Shown: in pieces, positions 1 to 4,526 of the stretch
How positions within the stretch are numbered: position 1 is the first letter of the stretch
How the letters are laid out: each line of letters opens with the position of its first letter
From: Candidatus Aerophobota bacterium
GTDB taxonomy: Bacteria > Aerophobota > Aerophobia > Aerophobales > JAGHCO01
Assembly (NCBI GenBank): GCA_021160405.1
Contig: JAGHCO010000152.1
Location: forward strand, 1 to 7,585
Length of the DNA stretch: 7,585 bases
Reading direction: 5' to 3'
Translations under genes and position numbers: made by a program
Notes under the pieces: model-generated
What the model was told of the DNA's origin: nothing
Database searches by the model: none
Seen by the model: the letters and a program-made list of their open reading frames with translations, nothing else

Positions 1-28
1 AATTTTTCTCTTTCCGCAATTAATAATA

Positions 29-50
29 TTTGTGTCTATTCGTGGCTGAA
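29..50. repeat. Possible dispersed intergenic repeat with a 10-nt phase
   Basis: On the plus strand two GTG-headed units, GTGTCTATTC (32-41) and GTGGCTGAAT (42-51), follow each other with a 10-base period. From memory, similar 'CGTGTCTATTCGTGG'-type strings are dispersed in intergenic regions of several bacterial and archaeal genomes. Only one copy is in this window, so calling it a repeat family is inference. It would lie in the 5' leader of whatever the 63-91 promoter transcribes. Confidence 0.25.
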
Positions 51-62
51 TAATTACATATT

Positions 63-91
63 ATTTTAGCAAACCTTGTAAAATTAGTCAA
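63..91 (-). promoter_or_regulatory. Near-consensus sigma-70-type promoter firing out of the left edge
   Basis: Read on the minus strand, a -35 box TTGACT (positions 86-91, 5 of 6 consensus) and a -10 box TAAAAT (63-68, 5 of 6) are separated by exactly 17 bases. The sequence upstream of the -35 box (about 92-128) is almost pure A/T, like an UP element. Transcription would start near position 56 and leave the window, so the target gene is not visible. The promoter lies just past the stop codon of the metallophosphoesterase gene, so it probably begins a new transcription unit. AT-rich DNA can produce such matches by chance, but the good boxes, ideal spacing and intergenic position favour a real site. 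Confidence 0.55.
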
Positions 92-128
92 ATTTACTTT
101 TATTAAATACACTATTATTAAATTTTTG

Positions 129-623
129 TCAAATTTTAATCTCCTCTATCCAAGCTTTCATAGTTTTAAGATCAAGCAAAGCTACTGTTGATTTTCCCGT
201 AAGCCAGGCCCCGCATTCCCCGGGATTGATAAGTAAACTCCTTTTCTCTTTGCTTATCTTTGCATGGTGAGTATGTCCATACACAACAATGTCAAAGGAG
301 GCTGCATTTATCTTTTTTTCTTCTAAATCCTGAAAATTATGAACTAACAAAATTTTTTTACTTAGCCATGTAAAGGAAAAGGGGGGAGAATGAATCTCAC
401 CGATCTCACCTATCCTTTTTTTCAATCCTTCCTTTTCTCCATCATTGTTTCCAAAAACTCCTATTAAATTACAGGATAAATATTTTAGTTTATTCACCAC
501 AAAAGGAGCAATGAAATCCCCTGCATGCAAAACTACATCTACTTTTCTTTGGTTAAAGAATCTCACGGCTTGCTCTATCCTTGGCAAGTTATCGTGTGAA
601 TCAGCCATAATTCCTATAAGCAT
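129..623 (-). CDS. YfcE/MJ0936-family metallophosphoesterase
   Basis: A 164-residue calcineurin-like phosphoesterase of the small YfcE/MJ0936 type, the usual length for that family. These cytoplasmic enzymes use two divalent metal ions to hydrolyse phosphodiesters; the natural substrate is often unknown. All expected metal ligands are visible: D8 and H10 (ADSHDN), D36 (HAGDF), N59 (GNND), H92 (LVHN) and H114/H116 (GHTH). Two positions depart from the usual family text: H92 is followed by Asn rather than the common Gly, and the C-terminal NPGS motif reads NPGE. There is no signal peptide or membrane segment. The ATG start is supported by AAAGGA 8 bases upstream. The gene begins 19 bp after hicA stops, so it is probably co-transcribed with the pair upstream. 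The family call is firm; the substrate cannot be inferred. Confidence 0.9.
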   Translation of the reverse strand: MLIGIMADSHDNLPRIEQAVRFFNQRKVDVVLHAGDFIAPFVVNKLKYLSCNLIGVFGNNDGEKEGLKKRIGEIGEIHSPPFSFTWLSKKILLVHNFQDLEEKKINAASFDIVVYGHTHHAKISKEKRSLLINPGECGAWLTGKSTVALLDLKTMKAWIEEIKI

Positions 624-642
624 AATAAAAATCCTTTGTTAT

Positions 643-840
643 TTATCTTTTCTCCTCTAAAGGTTTAATTCCTAAATCTTTACATATCTTAATGGCTAAA
701 TCATCTTGCAGTTCTCTATGTCTGGGTACTGTAGAAGTCTTATTACTCTTAGGATTATAATAAACACTATGGCGTTTACCCTCCCGCAGTAAAATACATC
801 CATATTTCTTTAAGTGAATAATCAGCTTCCTTCTTTTCAT
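643..840 (-). CDS. hicA: HicA-family mRNA interferase toxin
   Basis: A 65-residue HicA-like toxin with a double-stranded-RNA-binding-like fold. The family cleaves mRNA and is neutralised by HicB. Numbered from the ATG chosen here, the catalytic histidine is H24 in the GKRHSVYY segment, and the conserved C-terminal part VPRHRELQDDLAIKICKDLGI-like stretch begins at V38. The active site looks intact, although the motif is GKRH where many relatives have GSH. A TTG one codon earlier (841-843) could also be read as the start, but AAAGGG lies only 2 bases from it and an ideal 5 bases from this ATG. hicB stops 9 bp upstream of this ATG, and the ribosome site overlaps the hicB stop codon, so translation of toxin and antitoxin is probably coupled. 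The order is antitoxin first, opposite to E. coli hicAB but common for short pairs. Confidence 0.88.
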   Translation of the reverse strand: MKRRKLIIHLKKYGCILLREGKRHSVYYNPKSNKTSTVPRHRELQDDLAIKICKDLGIKPLEEKR

Positions 841-845
841 CAAGA

Positions 846-851
846 CCCTTT
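846..851 (-). promoter_or_regulatory. Ribosome binding site deciding the hicA start
   Basis: AAAGGG on the minus strand overlaps the hicB TAA stop (850-852). It is 5 bases from the ATG at 838-840 but only 2 from the TTG at 841-843, which favours the ATG. Overlap with the preceding stop suggests translational coupling of hicB and hicA. Confidence 0.6.
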
Positions 852-1071
852 AGCTAATTACAATGGGTTCTCGGATAATCTCAGTTTTTCCCCTTAGCTC
901 TTTTTCAACCAATGACTTATTGGTCTCCATAATTAATTTAAGAGCTTCCCTGAGATTTTCCCGAACCTCTTCTATAGTTTTACCCTGCGTGTTGACTCCA
1001 CTGATTTCTTCTACATACCCAATATACCAATCTCCTCGTTTCTCAATAATAGCTGTAAATTCTCTTTTCAA
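850..1071 (-). CDS. hicB: Short HicB-family antitoxin
   Basis: A 73-residue HicB-like antitoxin that would bind and block the HicA encoded just downstream. The N-terminal half has the typical partial RNase H-like pattern: a first strand FTAIIEKRGDWYIGYVEEISG, then the NTQGKTIEEVRENLREALKLI segment characteristic of HicB. The protein ends in a short extension (EIIREPIVIS) and has no helix-turn-helix or ribbon-helix-helix domain, unlike the longer E. coli HicB. Direct operator binding by HicB alone is therefore unlikely. The start is TTG: an in-frame TGA lies 7 codons upstream, no ATG or GTG occurs between, and the next in-frame Met is M48, inside the domain. A very strong ribosome site AAGGGGGTG lies 8 bases ahead. 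The stronger site fits the usual excess of antitoxin over toxin. ligA ends 51 bp upstream. Confidence 0.87.
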   Translation of the reverse strand: MKREFTAIIEKRGDWYIGYVEEISGVNTQGKTIEEVRENLREALKLIMETNKSLVEKELRGKTEIIREPIVIS

Positions 1072-1079
1072 GACTAAAA

Positions 1080-1088
1080 CACCCCCTT
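1080..1088 (-). promoter_or_regulatory. Strong ribosome binding site for the hicB TTG start
   Basis: AAGGGGGTG on the minus strand is a near-perfect match to the anti-Shine-Dalgarno complement (AAGGAGGTG). It lies 8 bases before TTG at 1069-1071. It is the main evidence that this TTG is the true start. Confidence 0.7.
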
Positions 1089-1099
1089 TTCAGGATTAA

Positions 1100-1117
1100 C
1101 AGACCTAAAAAGGTCTG
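1100..1117 (-). other. Perfect 7-bp inverted repeat between ligA and hicB
   Basis: CAGACCT and AGGTCTG form a perfect 7-bp stem around a 4-base loop, in the 51-bp gap between the ligA stop and hicB. On the transcribed strand no U-run follows the stem (GTTAATCC comes next), so it is not a canonical intrinsic terminator. It could be an operator for the HicBA module, an mRNA processing or stability hairpin, or an attenuating structure just ahead of the hicB ribosome site. The structure is seen; its role is inferred. Confidence 0.4.
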
Positions 1118-1122
1118 CATAT

Positions 1123-3135
1123 TCATTTTAGTTCTTCAATTAATTCCTCAAATTCCTCTTCATTCAAAATTTTCACCTCTAATTTCTTAGCCTTTTCATA
1201 TTTTGACCCGGGCTCTTTGCCTACTACTACATAATCCACATTCTTGCTTACACTGTTTACTGCCCGAGCTCCCAATTCTTCTACCAGACTTTGGGCCTCA
1301 CTTCGAGTATAATGCTCAAGGGAGCCGGTAAATACAAATTTTTTCCCTTTAAGGGGTTTTTCTTTAATCTCTTCCTTTTCTTTTTTACCCATCTGTACTC
1401 CTAATTTTTTAAGCTCCTGCAGCAATTTCTGATTTCTTTTCTCTTTAAAGAAAGAAGTTATAGCTTGGGCAGTTCGTGGGCCAATCTCTGGGATAGATTC
1501 CAGTTCCTCTACAGAAGCAGATAATAAATCATCTATTGAGGAAAATTTTTCGGCTAATATCTGAGCACCCCTTATTCCTACATATCTTATTCCTAAGGCA
1601 AAAATTAGTCTATAAAGAGATTGGTTTTTGCTCTTTTCAATTTGGGCGAGCAAGTTTTTAGAGGATTTTTCTCCCATTCTCTCTAAGGAAGATAAAGTAG
1701 ATAGGTCTAATCGGTAAAGATCTGAGATATCTAAGATGATTTTTTTATCTACCAGTTGCTCAATTAGTTTATCTCCTAAACCATCAATATCCATAGCTGT
1801 TCTTTGAGCATAATGGGCTATTTTTTCCTTTAATTGAGCCGGGCAAGAAGAGCCTATACAACGGGATAACGCTTCCCCTGGAAGTCTCACTACCTTCGCA
1901 CCACAGACAGGACAGGTTTTGGGGATGGAAAATTTCTGTTCTTTCCCCGTCCTTTTTTCCTTTACCACTTTCACTACCTGGGGAATTATATCTCCTCCCT
2001 TTTCAATAATTACAGTATCCCCCACTCTTATATCTTTTCTTTTAATCTCATCCTCGTTATGCAGTGTAGCCCTTGTTATAGTAGTGCCAGCTAAGAAAGT
2101 GGGGTCAAAAATAGCTACTGGGGTAAGAGCTCCTGTTCTTCCTACCTGAACAATGATTTTTCTAATTCTGGTGGTAGCTTGCTGAGCAGGGAACTTATAA
2201 GCGATAGCCCAACGGGGGCTCTTAGTAGTTGAGCCTAAGCGATTTTGCTGATCTACCGAGTTTACCTTTATAACCATTCCATCCACATCATAATCCAGTT
2301 CCTCTTTTTTCTCCATCCAGAAATTGCAGTAATTGATAACCTCCTCAATGCTCCTGCAGAGTTTATGATTAGGATTAATCCTGAATCCCCATTCTTTCAT
2401 AACAGCTAAACATTCCATATGGGTGGGAGGGATCCTCATTTGTGTACATTGAGTTAAGTTGTAAATGAAGTTATTAAGAGGTCTCTTGCTGGTAATACGG
2501 GGGTCTAAAAGTTTTAAAGAGCCAGCGGCAGCATTCCTGGGATTGGCAAAAAGAGGCTCTTTGTTTAATTCTCTTTCCCTGTTAACCTCTCTAAATCCTG
2601 ATTTAGTCATATAAACTTCCCCTCTTACCTCAAGTGTTCCGGGAAGTCTTTTTCTTAATTTTAAGGGAATAGTGTGGATAGTGCGCAAATTGGGAGTGAT
2701 ATCATCTCCCACTCTTCCATCTCCTCGGGTAGAACCTCTAACAAATTCTCCATCCTCGTAGATAAGAGATATAGAAACCCCATCAATTTTTAACTCCACT
2801 ACCCATTGAAATTCTTCCCCTGGCAGTTCTCTGTGAAGTCTTCTCTCGTATTCCCTTATCTCCTCTTCCGAATAGGTATTATCCAGGCTTAGCATAGCAA
2901 TTTTATGTTCAATAGTAGGAAATCCTTCTACGGGCTGTCCTCCAACTCTTTGAGTAGGAGAAGTGGGACTTTTTAGAGAGGGATATTTTTCCTCTAACTG
3001 TTTTAACTCCCTTAAAAGCTGATCATACTCATAATCAGAGATTTCAGGGTTGTTCTCTACATAGTACTTATAATCGTGGTGGTGAATTTGTTCCCTTAGC
3101 TTCTCCACCCTTTTTTTAATCTTATCACTTACCAT
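1123..3135 (-). CDS. ligA: NAD+-dependent DNA ligase LigA
   Basis: Full-length 670-residue bacterial DNA ligase, which seals nicks in replication and repair using NAD+. Domains in order are: the Ia NAD-binding helices (about 1-70, with HHDYKYY and DYEYDQL); the nucleotidyltransferase core with the adenylated lysine K116 in ELKIDG, followed by RGDGRVGDD; an OB fold (about 320-400); a four-cysteine zinc finger C408, C411, C426, C431 (C-x2-C-x14-C-x4-C); helix-hairpin-helix repeats (about 435-580, including MDIDGLGDKL and IPEIGPRTA); and a C-terminal BRCT domain from about 594 (KKFVFTGSL). No key residue is missing. The ATG start has GGGAG 9 bases upstream. I saw no promoter in the 82 bp between the toxin gene and ligA, so it may depend on readthrough from upstream genes. 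Helicase and ligase clustering recalls pcrA-ligA of Firmicutes. Confidence 0.98.
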   Translation of the reverse strand: MVSDKIKKRVEKLREQIHHHDYKYYVENNPEISDYEYDQLLRELKQLEEKYPSLKSPTSPTQRVGGQPVEGFPTIEHKIAMLSLDNTYSEEEIREYERRLHRELPGEEFQWVVELKIDGVSISLIYEDGEFVRGSTRGDGRVGDDITPNLRTIHTIPLKLRKRLPGTLEVRGEVYMTKSGFREVNRERELNKEPLFANPRNAAAGSLKLLDPRITSKRPLNNFIYNLTQCTQMRIPPTHMECLAVMKEWGFRINPNHKLCRSIEEVINYCNFWMEKKEELDYDVDGMVIKVNSVDQQNRLGSTTKSPRWAIAYKFPAQQATTRIRKIIVQVGRTGALTPVAIFDPTFLAGTTITRATLHNEDEIKRKDIRVGDTVIIEKGGDIIPQVVKVVKEKRTGKEQKFSIPKTCPVCGAKVVRLPGEALSRCIGSSCPAQLKEKIAHYAQRTAMDIDGLGDKLIEQLVDKKIILDISDLYRLDLSTLSSLERMGEKSSKNLLAQIEKSKNQSLYRLIFALGIRYVGIRGAQILAEKFSSIDDLLSASVEELESIPEIGPRTAQAITSFFKEKRNQKLLQELKKLGVQMGKKEKEEIKEKPLKGKKFVFTGSLEHYTRSEAQSLVEELGARAVNSVSKNVDYVVVGKEPGSKYEKAKKLEVKILNEEEFEELIEELK

Positions 3136-3157
3136 TTTTAATAGCTCCCGTTATCCG

Positions 3158-3193
3158 GTCTGTTTGGTTTGGTGCGTTATGTTCGTTCACGGT
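3158..3193. repeat. Degenerate 9-nt-phased tandem tract, ligA side of the toxin-antitoxin pair
   Basis: On the plus strand four consecutive nonamers begin with GTT or GTC: GTCTGTTTG (3158), GTTTGGTGC (3167), GTTATGTTC (3176) and GTTCACGGT (3185). The phase is exact although the other positions vary. A similar tract with the same GT phase occurs on the other side of the toxin-antitoxin pair (3731-3766). The string CGTCAAC also occurs in both flanks (3205-3211 and 3757-3763). The tract fills much of the 82-bp gap before ligA. Its function is unknown. Confidence 0.5.
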
Positions 3194-3217
3194 TTGATGT
3201 TCTACGTCAACAGTTAA

Positions 3218-3505
3218 CTATCTAACTTTCCTTCTGAGAGCTTGGTAAAATCCTTCTCTTGGTCCAACCATAATTACCATAATGATCTGGTCTTTTGGAT
3301 ATATTTCGTACACGATTCTATATCGAATTCCTTTATAGTTGAAATGATAAGACCATAATCCTTTAAATTCATGGGATAGAGGAACGGCGCTGAAAGGTTC
3401 CCTCTCAATATTGGTAAAGTGCTTTTCTTTGACTATCCTTTGCAACTGCTTATCCAATTTGCGAATATCACCTTTAACCGCAGTAATACTTTCGATTCTG
3501 TACAT
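3218..3505 (-). CDS. RelE/ParE-superfamily toxin
   Basis: A 95-residue protein with the RelE/ParE toxin pattern: an N-terminal helix pair (GDIRKLDKQLQRIVKEK), then SAVPLSHEFKGLWSYHF, then the diagnostic GIRYRIVYEI strand, and a C-terminal strand with VGPREGFYQALRR. R61, R63, R83 and Y87 lie where RelE-type ribonucleases place catalytic or RNA-contacting residues, which favours ribosome-dependent mRNA cleavage over ParE-type gyrase poisoning. That distinction is inference. The ATG start lies 8 bp after the antitoxin stop, with only a weak ribosome site (AAGA), so translation is probably coupled to and lower than that of the antitoxin. The gene is complete. The superfamily call is strong; the subfamily is not fixed. 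Confidence 0.85.
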   Translation of the reverse strand: MYRIESITAVKGDIRKLDKQLQRIVKEKHFTNIEREPFSAVPLSHEFKGLWSYHFNYKGIRYRIVYEIYPKDQIIMVIMVGPREGFYQALRRKVR

Positions 3506-3513
3506 TAGTCTTG

Positions 3514-3711
3514 TTAATTAGAGAATAACTCCTCTTTAGACAGAGTTTTTCCTTGCTCAAATTCTATCTTGGCTTCTTCACGCCTCTTCTTGAGTTTGTC
3601 CCTTAACTCCGGATTAAGCAAAATCTCAAGGGTTTCTAATTCCCCTGGGCTAAGTCTTTTCAATACTTTAGCTATTTGCTCTATTCCTACCTGCAGTTCT
3701 ACTTTAGGCAT
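3514..3711 (-). CDS. Antitoxin partner of the RelE/ParE-like toxin
   Basis: A 65-residue acidic/basic helical protein that I take as the antitoxin because of its size, its position immediately upstream of a RelE-type toxin, and its C-terminal pattern. The first half (VGIEQIAKVLKRLSPGELETLEILL) looks like a compact helical, possibly dimerising region. The second half (KKRREEAKIEFEQGKTLSKEELF) resembles the extended tail with which RelB/Phd-type antitoxins wrap their toxins. I see no clear ribbon-helix-helix or AbrB DNA-binding domain, so autoregulation by this protein is uncertain. The ATG is preceded by an excellent ribosome site, GAGGTGAT. The toxin gene follows after 8 bp. The family name is unknown to me; the role is inferred mainly from context. 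Confidence 0.72.
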   Translation of the reverse strand: MPKVELQVGIEQIAKVLKRLSPGELETLEILLNPELRDKLKKRREEAKIEFEQGKTLSKEELFSN

Positions 3712-3716
3712 AGTTA

Positions 3717-3724
3717 ATCACCTC
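3717..3724 (-). promoter_or_regulatory. Strong ribosome binding site of the antitoxin
   Basis: GAGGTGAT matches the anti-Shine-Dalgarno complement over eight bases and ends 5 bases before the ATG at 3709-3711. The following toxin gene has only a weak site, which would keep antitoxin in excess. Confidence 0.65.
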
Positions 3725-3730
3725 TTCCTC

Positions 3731-3766
3731 GTTTATTTAGTCTATCTCGTTGATTTCGTCAACCCA
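3731..3766. repeat. Degenerate 9-nt-phased tandem tract, pyrF side of the toxin-antitoxin pair
   Basis: On the plus strand four nonamers start with GTT or GTC at exact 9-base spacing: GTTTATTTA (3731), GTCTATCTC (3740), GTTGATTTC (3749) and GTCAACCCA (3758). The consensus is roughly GTYKATYTC. The third and fourth units also form a small inverted repeat, GTTGA-TTTCG-TCAAC (3749-3763). This is a cleaner version of the tract at 3158-3193 and fills much of the 80-bp gap between pyrF and the antitoxin. Confidence 0.6.
3734..3762 (-). promoter_or_regulatory. Candidate promoter for the toxin-antitoxin pair
   Basis: On the minus strand TTGACG (3757-3762, 5 of 6 to the -35 consensus) and TAAATA (3734-3739, a weak -10) are 17 bases apart. 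Transcription would start about 16 bases before the antitoxin start codon, just ahead of its ribosome site. Both boxes lie inside the 9-nt-phased tract, so the repeat may carry the promoter or the match may be fortuitous. Confidence 0.3.
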
Positions 3767-3787
3767 TCAACACATTAACCCATCAAC
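3761..3787. repeat. 11-bp direct repeat behind pyrF
   Basis: AACCCATCAAC occurs twice in the same orientation, at 3761-3771 and 3777-3787, with a 16-base period. The repeat begins inside the last nonamer of the adjacent tract and runs to within 5 bases of the pyrF stop codon. It could be iterated operator half-sites or part of a composite intergenic repeat. Confidence 0.6.
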
Positions 3788-3791
3788 GCTT

Positions 3792-4523
3792 TTACCCTTC
3801 ACTCATTGCCTCTTCTATTTCCTTTAAGATCTCTTTAGCAGCTTTTACAGGGTCTTTCGCTTGAATAATAGGTCGTCCTACTACTAAAAAATCAGCACCT
3901 TTTTTTACAGCCTCCTTGCCGGTTAAAGTTCTTCTTTGCTCATCATTTTTTATTTTTAAAACTTTTCCCTTACTTCTGATTCCAGGAACAACTAAGAGAA
4001 AATCTGGCCCAAAAGTTTTTCTTAAAGCATCTATCTCCCACGCAGAACTCACCACTCCATCTAATCCAGCTTTTTTGGCTAATTTAGCTAAGAGGAGAAC
4101 TTCTTCCTCTACATCCCTTTCTATGCCCATTTCCACTAATTCCTGATTTGTTAAAGATGTAAGTATGGTAACTCCTAAAACTTTAATGTCTCTATCAAAC
4201 CTCTCTACCGCTTTTTTGTATCTTGCCATCATCTCGTATCCCCCGAGGGTATGTATAGTAACCATACTTATTCCCATTTCAGATACACTTTTAGCCGTTT
4301 GTTCTACCACTGAAGGAATATCGTAAAATTTTGCATCAAAGAAAACTTTCCCTCCTCTTTTTCTGATTATTTCAATAATTGAGGGGCCATACTTTGAAAA
4401 TAGCCTCGCTCCTACCTTAAACATCCCCACCCATTTGACTAATTTATTCACTAAATCTATTACATGTTCCTTTTTATCTACATCTAAAGCTACAATTAGT
4501 TTTTCTTTAGCTAAATTTTCCAT
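3792..4523 (-). CDS. pyrF: Orotidine 5'-phosphate decarboxylase
   Basis: A 243-residue cytoplasmic enzyme that decarboxylates orotidine 5'-phosphate to UMP, the last step of de novo pyrimidine synthesis. It is a single TIM barrel of normal length for the short bacterial form. The N-terminal strand LIVALDVD carries D14. The catalytic charge network is intact: K36 (FKVG) and D63, K65, D68 (FDAKFYDIP). VTIHTLGG (88-95) is the next barrel motif, and the phosphate-binding loops PGIR (180-183) and VGRPI (215-219) are present. The ATG start follows the helicase stop by 3 bp, and its ribosome site lies in the last helicase codons, so the two genes are almost certainly co-transcribed and translationally coupled. 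No other pyrimidine gene is present. Placing pyrF behind a repair helicase is unusual, but the gene itself looks ordinary. Confidence 0.97.
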   Translation of the reverse strand: MENLAKEKLIVALDVDKKEHVIDLVNKLVKWVGMFKVGARLFSKYGPSIIEIIRKRGGKVFFDAKFYDIPSVVEQTAKSVSEMGISMVTIHTLGGYEMMARYKKAVERFDRDIKVLGVTILTSLTNQELVEMGIERDVEEEVLLLAKLAKKAGLDGVVSSAWEIDALRKTFGPDFLLVVPGIRSKGKVLKIKNDEQRRTLTGKEAVKKGADFLVVGRPIIQAKDPVKAAKEILKEIEEAMSEG

Positions 4524-4526
4524 ATT

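Noticed and set aside
445..660. Plus-strand open frame of 71 codons
   Set aside because: It lies opposite the metallophosphoesterase gene, has low-complexity hydrophobic/Ser-rich composition and matches no family; it is a shadow of the minus-strand gene.
863..1099. Plus-strand open frame of 78 codons
   Set aside because: It is antisense to hicB, which has clear family signature and a strong ribosome site; the plus frame has neither.
1100..1117. Intrinsic terminator after ligA
   Set aside because: The stem is perfect but no U-run follows it on the transcribed strand, so I kept it only as an inverted repeat.
1919..2149. Plus-strand open frame of 76 codons
   Set aside because: It lies antisense within ligA, over the OB-fold and start of the zinc-finger region.
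3569..3778. Plus-strand open frame ending in a V-Y-L/V-Y-L/V-D-F peptide repeat
   Set aside because: Most of it is antisense to the antitoxin gene. The tripeptide periodicity is only the translation of the 9-nt-phased DNA repeat, with no supporting ribosome site or family match.
3731..3787. CRISPR array or insertion-sequence end
   Set aside because: The units are 9 and 16 bases apart, too short for CRISPR repeats and spacers. No cas gene, transposase, long terminal inverted repeat or clear target-site duplication is present.
3916..4146. Plus-strand open frame of 76 codons
   Set aside because: It lies antisense to pyrF and looks like a shadow frame.
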